Of a DNA stretch of 64,000 nucleotides, positions 53,824-63,650 are shown in pieces; positions within the stretch are counted from its first letter, which is position 1; each line of letters begins with the position of its first letter. The notes under the pieces are model-generated. The model was given only the letters and a program-made list of their open reading frames with translations, ran no database searches and had not been told where the DNA came from. The position numbers and the translations under genes were made by a program. The stretch is from Collimonas fungivorans. GTDB taxonomy: Bacteria > Pseudomonadota > Gammaproteobacteria > Burkholderiales > Burkholderiaceae_D. The stretch covers positions 5,456,001-5,520,000 of the forward strand of contig NZ_CP013232.1 in assembly GCF_001584145.1 (NCBI RefSeq), given 5' to 3'.

Positions 53824-54588
53824 TTATGGCATCGCAAAAGTCGCAATCTCGACGCGGCGGTTAGGCAGCAGACAGCGGATCAGTTCCTCTTGCTGCAGGC
53901 CGTCGCGGCATTGCGTCACCGGATCCTGCGCGCCCAGGCCGACGGCTTTGACACGCGCGGCCGGAATGCCGTAGCTCACCAGCACATCCTTTACCGTATT
54001 GGCGCGCCGGATCGACAGGTTCAGGTTGTAGCTGTCGCTGCCGAGACGGTCGGTATAGCCGCGCACTTCCACCCGCGCATAGCGGCTGGCTGCCAGGCGC
54101 TTGGCAAGGGCAGCGAGCCGCGCCCGTCCTGCCGGCAGCATCTGGCCCAGGCTGGACTGGTCGAAGCGGAACAAGGCATCGGCCGAAATCCTTTCTATTT
54201 TTGGCCGCTGCTGCACCGGTGCTGGCGGTGGCGGAGGTGGCGGAGGCGCAACCACCGCTACCGGCTGCACTGCCACCCAGTAGCCCTTGACCCACCTCGG
54301 CTCGTCACGATGGCGGCGTTCCCAATAACCGCGCTGCCAGGCATAGCCGGAACGCGCTGGCGGCGGCACGGCTTCGTAGCGCGGCGGCGGTGCCTCGAAG
54401 CGCTGCCAGCCATCGCGCTCGACAGCGACTTGCGGTGCGTCGCGGCGCCAGCCTGGGTCGGCCTGGACTTGCAGCTGATAGGGAGCCGGCTGATATGGGG
54501 CCGGCTGCGCCAGCACGTTGCTGGCCGCGCCAAGAATGCCTGTGGCGGCAGCCGGCAGAAACAGGATTTTCCGGATATAAGTTTGCAT
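53824..54588 (-). CDS. OmpA-family outer membrane protein with WxxGxW-type repeats
   Basis: 254 residues, signal peptide (ILFLPAAATGILGAASNVLA), then Tyr/Trp/Arg-rich part with GYAWQRGYWERRHRDEPRW and VKGYW, a polyproline stretch, and a C-terminal OmpA peptidoglycan-binding domain (DALFRFDQSSLGQMLPAGRA; VEVRGYTDRLGSDSYNLNLS; ALSxxRA-type helix). Anchors the envelope to peptidoglycan. Confidence 0.88.
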   Translation of the reverse strand: MQTYIRKILFLPAAATGILGAASNVLAQPAPYQPAPYQLQVQADPGWRRDAPQVAVERDGWQRFEAPPPRYEAVPPPARSGYAWQRGYWERRHRDEPRWVKGYWVAVQPVAVVAPPPPPPPPAPVQQRPKIERISADALFRFDQSSLGQMLPAGRARLAALAKRLAASRYARVEVRGYTDRLGSDSYNLNLSIRRANTVKDVLVSYGIPAARVKAVGLGAQDPVTQCRDGLQQEELIRCLLPNRRVEIATFAMP

Positions 54589-54751
54589 AATGTTGTCCTC
54601 GTAATAAGCAGCAATTGGGTGCTAGCTATTAAACGGGCAACGGCCGCCGCCGGACATGCGAGCGATGTAATTTCAGTAACTGGATGTTATTTTTTTAATA
54701 ATTTCTGGCATCGCATCGTGCAAACCCTGCTGCCAGGATTCCTTGTCCCAC

Positions 54752-54777
54752 AAAAAAAATAATGCCGCATATGCGGC
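54752..54777 (-). terminator. intrinsic terminator for the S53 protease gene
   Basis: On the minus strand, GCCGCAT-ATGCGGC (54777-54764) is followed by ATTATTTTTTTT. A second, larger hairpin lies immediately upstream (54788-54816). Confidence 0.75.
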
Positions 54778-54787
54778 GACATATGAA

Positions 54788-54816
54788 CGCGGCCCTGTTG
54801 CTCCCACAGGGCCGCG
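54788..54816 (-). terminator. strong hairpin after the S53 protease gene
   Basis: Perfect 11-bp GC-rich stem CGCGGCCCTGT / ACAGGGCCGCG around TGCTCCC, 14 bases after the stop codon. No T-run of its own; acts in tandem with the terminator at 54752-54777. Confidence 0.7.
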
Positions 54817-54829
54817 CCTGCGGTTTCCC

Positions 54830-56716
54830 TTATTTGGCCGGGAAAACCGTTGGGTTGGCTGCGATGTAGGCGTTCAGGTTGTCGACGTTCAAACTGCCGA
54901 AGCCTGTTGCCGCGCTCCATCCCGATGCAGCAGCTTTCATTCCTGGATAGGTCGTGCTCCAGCCGTTGTAGTTGACCGCATCGCCATCCACGGTTGCACT
55001 GGTCACAGGGAAGACCAGATTCGCATTCGAGGGAATGGCCGCATACAGCGCCGAGCTAGGGAAACCCAGGTTATTGCCATGCGCCGATTCCAGGCGCGAC
55101 CAGAAGCCGGCGAACATCGGCGCCGCCATGCTGGTGCCGCCAACCACGCCGGCTGCGGTGCCGCCGTTGTTCGAAGCAGTGATGTAGATATAGGTGCCGC
55201 TGGCCGACGCCGCATCAAACACGATGTCAGGCAGGCCACGCGTAGTATGGCCAGTGCCGACAATGCTCGAAGTCTGCCAGCTTGGCGCGGTTTCATATTT
55301 GCTGAAGCCGCCGCCAGTGGACCAGATACGCACGGCGCTACCGTCGCCGGTCGAGGCGGTGCCTTCATTCCACACAGCCTGGCCGTTGTAGGCGCCGGCC
55401 GAAGTAGTGAACAGCGCCGTGCCGCCTACCGCAACCACATAAGGCGAACTGGCAGGCTCGCTGACGTCATAGGTTTTTTTCTTGGTGGTGGTGTTGGCCA
55501 CGCCAGGATTGCCTTGGGAATCGGTATCGCAGTTGTAAGGACCGGCGTCGCCGGAGGCAACCGAGAAGGTGATCCCTTGCGCCACGCCTTGTTCAAACAC
55601 GGCATCGTCGGCCGCTTGCGAACCGGATGACTTGGCCGAAGCTTCACATTCGCCCAGCGAGACGTTGACCACGCTGGCGACATTGGCAGTCACGGCAGCG
55701 TTATAGGCAGCAGTCAGCGGTGCATCTTCCATCGAGCTGGCAGTGTAGAAAATCAGTTGCTTGACGCCGCCCGCAGCGCCGTAGATCACCTGGCTGTCCA
55801 GCGCCCATTCGACTTCGCCGGATTCGTCAGAGCTTTCGGTACCGACATAGACCACGGTAGGCGTCAGTTTCGGCAGGCTCGGATTATTGCTGAGGAAGGT
55901 CTGGAAATCGTTCAGGGTATACGTCATGTTGCCTTCGGAGATCGTGCCGACCACCGCGTTGGAAGCGGCAGGCGTGGTGACGGCGTTATAGATCCCCGGA
56001 TACTGCACCGGCGTATGCGATGTTTCCGTACCGGCGGCAGCTTGCACGATGCTCTTCTGCGCGCCATGCACGCCGCTGTGCGTGACATGGTGGATCGCTG
56101 CATTCTGCAGGCCCAGCACCGAGCCGACGATAGTCGCCAGTTCCGGTGGAACCTGGGCTGCCGCTTCGTTGGCGTACACATTGCGGCCTTCATGCGTAAA
56201 GCGTTTCAAGGAAGTGTTGAAGGCTTGCTTGATGGTGGCGGCGGTACCGTCGGCGCTCACCAGCAGGCGGTTCGAGCTGACGCTGATATTCCTGAAGCCG
56301 GCTTTGCTCAAGTGCGCGCTGACGGCATCCACTTGCGCTTGCGTCGGCGAATACTGCTCGGCGAACTGGGCCGGCGTCAGGAACTTGTGATACACCGCGC
56401 TGCCTGGCGTATAGAGTTCTTTGACGAAGTTGTCCAGCTGCGCCTTGTTGCGCAACTGCAGGCTGACGGTGACGCTCTTCTCTTCGCCCTGCGCCATGTC
56501 GGTAGCAACCTGGTCCGCGGTAACCGCAACGCCGGCGCTGTCATGAGTCTGAACCCGCGGCAGGAACGCCTCGGTCTTGGTCGATACCCAGGTTGAAGTA
56601 TCGGTGGCCGCTTGCGCCGCCATGCCGATACACGCCAGGGAGAGTGCCAGAGCCAGTGCTGAGACGCGCGGGACTGCGGAGTCCCCTGCTTTTGCTGCTG
56701 ATGCCTTCGATTTCAT
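54830..56716 (-). CDS. secreted S53-family serine-carboxyl protease (kumamolisin/pseudomonapepsin type)
   Basis: 628 residues from the ATG at 56716 (AAGAGGAA upstream). Signal peptide (VSALALALSLACIGMAAQAA), pro-domain (FLTPAQFAEQYSPTQAQVDA), then the catalytic domain: SGEVEWALDSQVIYG (Glu and Asp), NVSLGECE, SVASGDAGPYNCD and GGTSMAAPMFAGFW (Ser). These give the Glu-Asp-Ser triad of sedolisins. An acid-active extracellular protease, consistent with saprophytic or fungus-feeding life. Confidence 0.94.
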   Translation of the reverse strand: MKSKASAAKAGDSAVPRVSALALALSLACIGMAAQAATDTSTWVSTKTEAFLPRVQTHDSAGVAVTADQVATDMAQGEEKSVTVSLQLRNKAQLDNFVKELYTPGSAVYHKFLTPAQFAEQYSPTQAQVDAVSAHLSKAGFRNISVSSNRLLVSADGTAATIKQAFNTSLKRFTHEGRNVYANEAAAQVPPELATIVGSVLGLQNAAIHHVTHSGVHGAQKSIVQAAAGTETSHTPVQYPGIYNAVTTPAASNAVVGTISEGNMTYTLNDFQTFLSNNPSLPKLTPTVVYVGTESSDESGEVEWALDSQVIYGAAGGVKQLIFYTASSMEDAPLTAAYNAAVTANVASVVNVSLGECEASAKSSGSQAADDAVFEQGVAQGITFSVASGDAGPYNCDTDSQGNPGVANTTTKKKTYDVSEPASSPYVVAVGGTALFTTSAGAYNGQAVWNEGTASTGDGSAVRIWSTGGGFSKYETAPSWQTSSIVGTGHTTRGLPDIVFDAASASGTYIYITASNNGGTAAGVVGGTSMAAPMFAGFWSRLESAHGNNLGFPSSALYAAIPSNANLVFPVTSATVDGDAVNYNGWSTTYPGMKAAASGWSAATGFGSLNVDNLNAYIAANPTVFPAK

Positions 56717-57648
56717 CTTCTTATTCCTCTTAAAGTAAGCAACATGGAAACAACGTGGAAACAGCTTGCAAAACAACTTGTGAAACGCTTGGGCGCACCT
56801 TGCCAGCCAGCGCGCAGCAATGCATCGCGCTGGAGCCTCCCTGCAACTCGCAACCATGGATCGGCACAAACGACAGACGTGCGAAACCATCGGCTTGTAA
56901 AAAGCAGCCTTGCTCAGTTATGCCTAGCGTCAGATGTGCGTCGTTTTTGCGACGCGGAGTTAACGAACTGCGAGTTCGTTACTGGGACGGCCGCTGCGTG
57001 ATCATTGGCGATCGCGCAAGCTGTACCGGAATTCGGGAGAAGAGTGGGTGGAAAGAATCCAAAACATGTTCGGATTGCGACTGTAGAAACACTGTCAGTT
57101 CTAAAGACTTAACGCCGGTCATCGCTATTCCCTTTTAAGGACCATCGGTACGACAGCATTACGCTTGTGGAGTAAGTGTCGCTACAAAAATCTGTCTCTG
57201 CCACCTGTCTGTTGATGCACGTTACAGCCCCAGCATAAGTCTTAAATTTCCACGCTGCAATATTTACTTACCCGTTTTTACAATTTGTTTCATCTTAAAA
57301 AATATGGAAAATTCGGATCCTGTACAGGATACAAAAAGACATATTTAAATACAGGAATATACATGGGATGGTTGGCTGGAAAACCGCAAAAATACTGGCT
57401 CGCGGCAGTTTCCGGATTGCTGCATCATGGCGCATTTCCAAGTTGGGAAATACCATGCTGACTTGATGGTGCAGAACGACATTTACATCTTCCGATGTAT
57501 CGGACACCTGGCATTCAAACTATATAAACGATTTATACGGACAGATTATTTTCGCCGGAAAGACGCTGCCTGAGCAGGCGCGCAATCGATCTGCGGCGAC
57601 CACGCCGGAGCGTAATCGCCGTCGACTAATGCACACATTCAGTCCTTG
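56717..57648. promoter_or_regulatory. long intergenic region ahead of the protease, with palindromes
   Basis: 930 bases with no convincing gene. Contains the protease promoter, a perfect 21-bp palindrome TAACGAACT-GCG-AGTTCGTTA at 56961-56981, a 14-bp palindrome ATCCTGTACAGGAT at 57317-57330 and an AT-rich part (57250-57360). The stop of gabD marks the other end. Confidence 0.5.
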
Positions 57649-59103
57649 TCAGATCCCGCCCATGCACAGATATTTGATCACCTGGTAATCCTCGATGCCG
57701 TACTTCGATCCCTCGCGCCCCAGGCCGGATTGCTTGACGCCTCCGAATGGTGCGACTTCATTGGAAATCAGGCCGGTGTTGATGCCGACCATGCCGCTTT
57801 CCAGGCCTTCGGCAATGCGCCAGATGCGGCCGATATCGCGTGAGTAGAAATAGCTGGCGAGGCCAAATTCGGTATCGTTGGCCAGCGCCAGCACTTCGTC
57901 GTCGGTCTTGAAGCGGAACAGGGGCGCCATCGGGCCGAAGGTTTCTTCGCGCGCCACCATCATGTCGGAGGTGACGTCGGCCAGCACGGTCGGCTCGAAG
58001 AAGCTCTGGCCGAGCGCATGGCGCTTGCCGCCGGCCAGGACGCGCGCGCCTTTCGATACCGCATCGGCGATATGCTGCTCGACCTTGGCGACTGCCTTCT
58101 GATCGATCAGCGGACCTTGCGTGACACCTTCCTGCTGGCCATCGCCGACCTTCAGCTTGGCTACCGCGGCCACCAGTTTTTCGGCGAAGGCATCGTAGAT
58201 GCCGTCTTGCACATACAGGCGGTTGGCGCAGACGCAGGTCTGGCCGGCGTTGCGGTATTTGGAAGCCATGGCGCCTTCCACCGCTGCATCCAGGTCGGCG
58301 TCGTCGAACACGATGAACGGCGCGTTGCCGCCCAGTTCCAGCGACAGTTTCTTGATGGTGGCGGCGCACTGTTCCATCAGCAAACGGCCGACGCCGGTCG
58401 AGCCGGTAAACGTCAGCTTGCGCACCACGGGGTTGCTGGTCATTTCCGCGCCGATTTCACGCGCGGAGCCGGTCACCACGCTGAACACGCCGGCGGGAAT
58501 GCCGGCGCGCTCGGCCAGCACCGCCAGCGCCAGCGCCGAGAACGGCGTCGATTCGGCCGGCTTGAGCACCATGGTGCAGCCAGCCGCCAGCGCCGGGCCG
58601 GCCTTGCGGGTGATCATCGCAGCCGGGAAATTCCACGGCGTGATCGCGGCGCAAACGCCGATCGGTTCTTTCACCACCACGATCCGCGAGCCCGGCGACG
58701 GCGAAGGAATGGTATCGCCGCCGGCGCGCTTGCCCTCTTCCCCAAACCATTCGATGAACGACGCGGCGTAGGCGATTTCTCCCTTGGCCTCGGCCAGCGG
58801 CTTGCCTTGTTCGACGGTCATGATCAGCGCCAGGTCGTCCAGGTTGGCCAGCATCAGGTCGTTCCATTTGCGCAGGACGATGCTGCGTTCCTTGGCGGTC
58901 TTGCGCCGCCACTGGCGCCAGGCTTCATCGGCGGCGGCGATCGCGCGTCTGGTTTCGGCGGCGCCCATCAGCGGCACGCTGCCTATGGTTTCGCCGGTAG
59001 CCGGATTGGTCACGGGATGGGTAGCGCCGCTGTCGGCGCTGCACCACTCGCCGTTGACATAGGCTTGCTGACGGAATAATGAAGGATCTTTTAATTGCAT
59101 CAT
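57649..59103 (-). CDS. gabD: NAD(P)-dependent succinate-semialdehyde dehydrogenase GabD
   Basis: 484 residues from the ATG at 59103 (AGGAG upstream). ALDH signatures: TPWNFPAAMITRKAGPALAA, FTGSTGVGRLLMEQ, LSLELGGNAPFIVFDDADLD (Glu) and NAGQTCVCANRLYVQ (catalytic Cys). Oxidises succinic semialdehyde to succinate, the last step of GABA and putrescine breakdown. Last gene of the gabT-potADBC-gabD cluster. Confidence 0.95.
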   Translation of the reverse strand: MMQLKDPSLFRQQAYVNGEWCSADSGATHPVTNPATGETIGSVPLMGAAETRRAIAAADEAWRQWRRKTAKERSIVLRKWNDLMLANLDDLALIMTVEQGKPLAEAKGEIAYAASFIEWFGEEGKRAGGDTIPSPSPGSRIVVVKEPIGVCAAITPWNFPAAMITRKAGPALAAGCTMVLKPAESTPFSALALAVLAERAGIPAGVFSVVTGSAREIGAEMTSNPVVRKLTFTGSTGVGRLLMEQCAATIKKLSLELGGNAPFIVFDDADLDAAVEGAMASKYRNAGQTCVCANRLYVQDGIYDAFAEKLVAAVAKLKVGDGQQEGVTQGPLIDQKAVAKVEQHIADAVSKGARVLAGGKRHALGQSFFEPTVLADVTSDMMVAREETFGPMAPLFRFKTDDEVLALANDTEFGLASYFYSRDIGRIWRIAEGLESGMVGINTGLISNEVAPFGGVKQSGLGREGSKYGIEDYQVIKYLCMGGI

Positions 59104-59181
59104 GGGGTGACTCCTATGAACATTGAAGACACGCATGCCAGGCTGCGATATGCGTGCTGAAAAGCAGTGCCCTGCAAGAAG

Positions 59182-60015
59182 CTAGAATTTGGCGAGCGCC
59201 TTGTTGCGTCCGCGTATCCATTCCAGCACCAGCAGCAGGCAGGTGGAAAACACGATCAGGATGGTGGCCAGCGCGGCGATGGTCGGGCTGATGTTTTCCT
59301 TGATGCCGGTGAACATCTGGCGCGGCAAGGTGGCTTGGCCGGGGCCGGCTACAAACAAGGTTACCACTACATCGTCGAACGAGGTGGCGAAGGCGAATAG
59401 GGCGCCGGAAATCAGGCCCGGTGCAATCACCGGTAGGGTAATCCGGAAAAAAGTAGAGAGCGGATTGGCGCCCAGGCTGAGGCTGGCGCGCACCAGGTTC
59501 TGGTTGAAGCCTTGCAGCGTCGCCAGCACCGTGGTCACCACGAACGGCGCGCCGAGCGCGGCATGCGCCAGGATCAGGCCAGTGTAGCTGTCGGACAGGC
59601 CGATCTGTGCGAAGAACAGATAAACGCCGACGCCGACCACCACCACCGGCACCACCATCGGCGAAATCAGCACCGCCATCAGCAAACCCTTGCCGCGGAA
59701 GTCCGCCTTGTTCAAGCCGACCGCCGCCAGCGTGCCGAGTATGGTCGCCAGCACGGTAGCTAATGGCGCGACGATGAAACTGTTCTTGGCGGCGCTGACC
59801 CACTCGTCCGACTGCACCAGGTTCTGATACCAGCGCATGGAAAAGCCGTGGATCGGATACACCAGGAAAGTGCTGTCGCTGAACGACAGCGGAATGATCA
59901 CCAGGATCGGCAACAGCAGGAACAGCAGCACCAGCAGGTTGAAGCCACGCGAAAAAAAGAACCAGACGCGTTCGGTCAGTGAAACATAAGGGGGAAATTG
60001 CGGAAGCAGTTTCAT
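59182..60015 (-). CDS. potC: PotC-like polyamine ABC transporter permease
   Basis: 277 residues from the ATG at 60015. Six membrane helices (FNLLVLLFLLLPILVIIPLS) and the EAA-type loop LSLGANPLSTFFRITLPVIA. Forms the channel with PotB. Four bases after potB. Confidence 0.9.
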   Translation of the reverse strand: MKLLPQFPPYVSLTERVWFFFSRGFNLLVLLFLLLPILVIIPLSFSDSTFLVYPIHGFSMRWYQNLVQSDEWVSAAKNSFIVAPLATVLATILGTLAAVGLNKADFRGKGLLMAVLISPMVVPVVVVGVGVYLFFAQIGLSDSYTGLILAHAALGAPFVVTTVLATLQGFNQNLVRASLSLGANPLSTFFRITLPVIAPGLISGALFAFATSFDDVVVTLFVAGPGQATLPRQMFTGIKENISPTIAALATILIVFSTCLLLVLEWIRGRNKALAKF

Positions 60016-60019
60016 TTTC

Positions 60020-61309
60020 TTATCCCATCGCCACGTCGTTTTTGGTGAAGCGGCGGTACACGCCGTACAGCACCAGCGTCGCGGCAAACAGCAGGGCGCC
60101 CAGCGCGCAAGCCATGCCCCAGTTGATCGTGACATTGGTGAAATAGGCGATGTAATAACTCACCATCTGCTCATTCGGGCCGCCCAGCAGCGCCGGCGTA
60201 ATGTAGTAGCCGACCGACAGGATGAACACCAGCAAGGCGCCGGCGCCGATGCCCGGATAGGTCTGCGGCACATACACGCGCCAGAACGCGGCGAACGGAT
60301 GGCTGCCGAGCGATACCGCGGCCCGCATGTAGGTCGGCGGAATCGCCTTCATCACGCTGTACAGCGGCAGGATCATGAACGGCAGCAGGATGTGCGTCAT
60401 CGCAATATAGACACCGATGCGGTTGAACAGCAGCTCCAGCGGCGCCTGCGTCAGGCCGCCGGCCATCAGCGCCTTGTTGACCAGCCCTTCCGACTGCAGC
60501 AGCACGATCCAGGCCGCCACCCGCACCAGGATCGAAGTCCAGAACGGGATCAGCACCAGGATCATGAACAGGTTGGCGCGCCGCTCCGACATGGTCGACA
60601 GCCAGTACGCCAGCGGATAACCGAGCGCCAGGCAAGCCAGGGTGGCGACCAGCCCCATCCAGAATGTGCGGCCGAAAATCTTCTGGTACACCGATGCGCT
60701 GGGATCGGCTTTTTCGATATGGCCGAACGCGTCCTGCTTCAGGTCCAGCGCCGCCAGCAGGTAGTACGGCGAATACGCCGCACCGTTCTTGGCAATCGCC
60801 TGCCAGTAAGGCAGCTGGGCCCATTGTTCATCGATATCGATCAGCGCCTGCTTGATTTGCGCAGGCGGCAGCGGCTTGCCGTCGGCATCCAGCAGTGGCA
60901 AGGCGCGCGCGGTTTTCATGATGATCGAACGGGCGCCGGAAATTTCCGAATTGAGGCGGCGCGCCAGCGAGCCGGCGGCGCTGTTTTCCTTGGCTTGCAG
61001 CAGGTCGCCGGCCAGTCCGGCATAAGCGGCATCCGGCGGCGCGCTCTTGCGGTCCCAGTTGCTCAATGCAGCTACGGTGTGCGGCAATGTCGTAGCGATT
61101 TCCGGGTTCTCCACTGCGCGCTTGAGCAGCATGGCGATAGGCACCAGGAAAGTCAGCAGCAGGAAAATCGCCAGCGGCGCAATCAGCGCCAGTGCGGCGG
61201 CGCGCTTGCGAAACTGGGCCTGGCGCAGTTCGCGCTTGAGCTGCGAATTCTGCGGTGATGCGGACGGCGCCGTGGCAGGACCGATGCCGGCAGATGCAAT
61301 AGAAGTCAT
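60020..61309 (-). CDS. potB: PotB-like polyamine ABC transporter permease with long periplasmic insert
   Basis: 429 residues from the ATG at 61309, about 120-150 more than E. coli PotB. First helix ALALIAPLAIFLLLTFLVPI, then a periplasmic segment of roughly 140 residues (about 70-215; APPDAAYAGLAGDLLQAKEN; SGARSIIMKTARALPLLDAD) before the remaining helices, and EAA loop VSLGSHPFAAFWRVYVPQTY. The insert is absent in classical PotB and may contact the binding protein. Confidence 0.9.
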   Translation of the reverse strand: MTSIASAGIGPATAPSASPQNSQLKRELRQAQFRKRAAALALIAPLAIFLLLTFLVPIAMLLKRAVENPEIATTLPHTVAALSNWDRKSAPPDAAYAGLAGDLLQAKENSAAGSLARRLNSEISGARSIIMKTARALPLLDADGKPLPPAQIKQALIDIDEQWAQLPYWQAIAKNGAAYSPYYLLAALDLKQDAFGHIEKADPSASVYQKIFGRTFWMGLVATLACLALGYPLAYWLSTMSERRANLFMILVLIPFWTSILVRVAAWIVLLQSEGLVNKALMAGGLTQAPLELLFNRIGVYIAMTHILLPFMILPLYSVMKAIPPTYMRAAVSLGSHPFAAFWRVYVPQTYPGIGAGALLVFILSVGYYITPALLGGPNEQMVSYYIAYFTNVTINWGMACALGALLFAATLVLYGVYRRFTKNDVAMG

Positions 61310-61392
61310 GGTGTTCCGCGTAAACCAGATAGTGAATTGCAAAGAACCGCCGCAAGCCAGATTCTAAAAGGCTTGCGGCCATGCCCGTCTTG

Positions 61393-62433
61393 TTACTTGG
61401 CGGCCCAGGCAGTGAAACGCTGCTCCAGCTCTTCGCCATGGTCGGTCCAGAACGACAGGCTCAGTTGCAACGCGTCTTTGGCGTTGCTCGGCGAAGTCGG
61501 CAAATTGGCCAGCACTTTCGGATCGAGCAGCTTGAGCGCCTGGTTGTTCACCGGACCGTAGGAGATATTGCTGGCGTAAGCCTTTTGCGAATCCGGCTTG
61601 CTGGCGAAGGCGATGAATTTCTCGGCGTCGGCCTTGTTCGGCGTGCCCTTTGGAATCACCCAGAAATCAAGCGTATAGATGCTGCCGATCCAGCTCACCT
61701 TCAGGTTCTTGCCTTCCCGTTGCGCGGCGTCGATGCGGCCGTTGAACGCGGTCGACATCACGACATCGCCAGCCACCAGGAATTGCGGCGGCTGCGCGCC
61801 GGCTTCCCACCACTGGATATTCGGCTTGAGTTCGTCCAGCTTCTTGAAGGCGCGGTCGACCCCGGCCTTGGTGCCGAGCAGTTTGTACACGTCTTTCGGC
61901 GCCACGCCGTCGGCCATCAGCGCAAATTCCAGCGTATATTCAGCGCCCTTCTTCATGGCGCGCTTGCCAGGGAATTTCTTGGTGTCCCAGAAATCGGCCC
62001 AGGTCTTCGGCGCGGTCTTGAGCTTGTCGGCATCGTAGGCCAGCACGGTCGACCAGACGAAAGCGCCGACGCCGCATTCATGGATGGCGGCAGGGCTGAA
62101 ATCGGCCTTGTTGCCGATCTTGCTGAAGTCGATCTTTTCCAGCAGTCCTTCTTCGCAGGCGCGGCCGATATCGCCGGCATCGACTTCGACTACATCCCAG
62201 CTGACTTTCTTGGCTTCGACCATGGCTTTGACCTTGGCCAGCTCGCCGTTGAATTCGACCACCGTGATCTTGTCGCCGCTAGCCTTGGCATAAGGATCGA
62301 TATAAGCCACCTTCTGCGCCGCGCCGTTGGCGCCGCCGAAATTGACCACCGTCAGGGCTGCCGCCTGCGCCATGCCTACTGCGGCCAGCGCCAATACAAT
62401 GCTGGTAAAAACAGGTTTGAATATCGACTTCAT
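61393..62433 (-). CDS. potD: PotD-like polyamine/GABA substrate-binding protein
   Basis: 346 residues from the ATG at 62433 (GAGGAG upstream). Signal peptide (FTSIVLALAAVGMAQAA), then ALTVVNFGGANGAAQKVAYI, WDVVEVDAGDI and WTVLAYDADKLKTAPKTWAD-like regions (VWSTVLAYD; TWADFWDTKKFPGKRAM) typical for PotD/PotF-type binding proteins. Clustered with gab genes, so ligand is probably putrescine, GABA or a related amine. Confidence 0.9.
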   Translation of the reverse strand: MKSIFKPVFTSIVLALAAVGMAQAAALTVVNFGGANGAAQKVAYIDPYAKASGDKITVVEFNGELAKVKAMVEAKKVSWDVVEVDAGDIGRACEEGLLEKIDFSKIGNKADFSPAAIHECGVGAFVWSTVLAYDADKLKTAPKTWADFWDTKKFPGKRAMKKGAEYTLEFALMADGVAPKDVYKLLGTKAGVDRAFKKLDELKPNIQWWEAGAQPPQFLVAGDVVMSTAFNGRIDAAQREGKNLKVSWIGSIYTLDFWVIPKGTPNKADAEKFIAFASKPDSQKAYASNISYGPVNNQALKLLDPKVLANLPTSPSNAKDALQLSLSFWTDHGEELEQRFTAWAAK

Positions 62434-62482
62434 CACGTCTCCTCGGGATTTAATAACAAGTGCGAACAAGTGCGGAAAATTT

Positions 62483-63631
62483 TCAGATGAAAATGCGCAG
62501 GTGCTTGGGATCTATGTCCAATGCAACCTCTGTGCCTTCGTATAACCCGGCCAATGCCGGGTCGTTCAGTGAAAGCTTGACGAAACAGTCGTCCTGCTGC
62601 GGGATTGCGCAACGCACCCGTACGTGATCGCCGAAATAGATCAGGCTGCTGACGCTGACGCGCAAAGCCTGTTCCGGCGCGTCGGCCAGCGGCAGCAGGC
62701 GGATCCGTTCAGGCCTGATGCAGGCGACTACCTGCCTGCCGACCTCGGCCTGGTTGGCGTTGAGGCCGCTCAGCAGGCCGCCATGCGGCAAACGGACGGT
62801 GCCGTTGCCGCCATCGCTGGCTGCCAGTACGCCGTTAAAGCGGTTGTTGTCGCCGATGAAACCGGCGACAAACTGGTTCTCCGGATATTCGTAGAGACGG
62901 TCGACCACCGCCAGCTGCTGGATGATGCCCTGGTCGAAGACCGCGACACGATCCGACATGGTCAGCGCTTCGCTCTGGTCATGGGTAACGTAGACAAACG
63001 TCACGCCGAGCCGCTTGTGCAGGGCCTTCAGTTCGAGCTGCATGTGTTCGCGCAGCTGCTTGTCGAGCGCGCCCAGCGGCTCGTCCATCAGCACCAGCTT
63101 GGGATCGAATACCAGCGCCCGCGCCAGCGCGATGCGCTGCTGCTGGCCGCCGGACAGCTGGGCCGGATAACGGTCGCCGAACTTGCCCATCTGCACCATG
63201 TCCAGTGCCTTCGTGACCTTGTCGGTCCGTTCGCTGCCGCTGATGTTGCGCACCCGCAGCGGATAGGCGACGTTCTGCGCCACCGTCATGTGCGGGAACA
63301 GCGCGTAGTTCTGGAACACCATGCCGATGTTGCGTTTATGCGGCGGCACCTTGTTGAGCAGCTGGCCGTCCAGACGGATTTCGCCGCCGGTGGGGAACTC
63401 GAAGCCGGCCAGCATCATCAGGCAGGTGGTCTTGCCGGAACCGGAAGGCCCGAGCAAGGTCAGGAACTCGCCGCGCTGGATATCCAGGTTGAGGTTCTTG
63501 ACCACCAGGTTCTCGCCGTCATAGGTTTTCTTGACGCCGGAAAACTGCACCAGGATATCCGGCGCGCCTGTCTTGTCGGCAACTTCCTTGGATACCAAAG
63601 GCAGGTGGGTGGCGATATTTTCTTGCTTCAA
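62483..63631 (-). CDS. potA: PotA-like polyamine ABC transporter ATPase
   Basis: 382 residues if started at the TTG at 63631, which has GGGAG upstream; another TTG at 63664 would overlap gabT. Walker A GPSGSGKTTCLMM, LSGGQQQRIALARALVFDP signature, LMDEPLGALDKQLREHMQLE Walker B and a C-terminal TOBE domain (RVRCAIPQQDD). Energises the transporter. Confidence 0.93.
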   Translation of the reverse strand: MKQENIATHLPLVSKEVADKTGAPDILVQFSGVKKTYDGENLVVKNLNLDIQRGEFLTLLGPSGSGKTTCLMMLAGFEFPTGGEIRLDGQLLNKVPPHKRNIGMVFQNYALFPHMTVAQNVAYPLRVRNISGSERTDKVTKALDMVQMGKFGDRYPAQLSGGQQQRIALARALVFDPKLVLMDEPLGALDKQLREHMQLELKALHKRLGVTFVYVTHDQSEALTMSDRVAVFDQGIIQQLAVVDRLYEYPENQFVAGFIGDNNRFNGVLAASDGGNGTVRLPHGGLLSGLNANQAEVGRQVVACIRPERIRLLPLADAPEQALRVSVSSLIYFGDHVRVRCAIPQQDDCFVKLSLNDPALAGLYEGTEVALDIDPKHLRIFI

Positions 63632-63650
63632 CTCATTCTCCCGACAAGTT

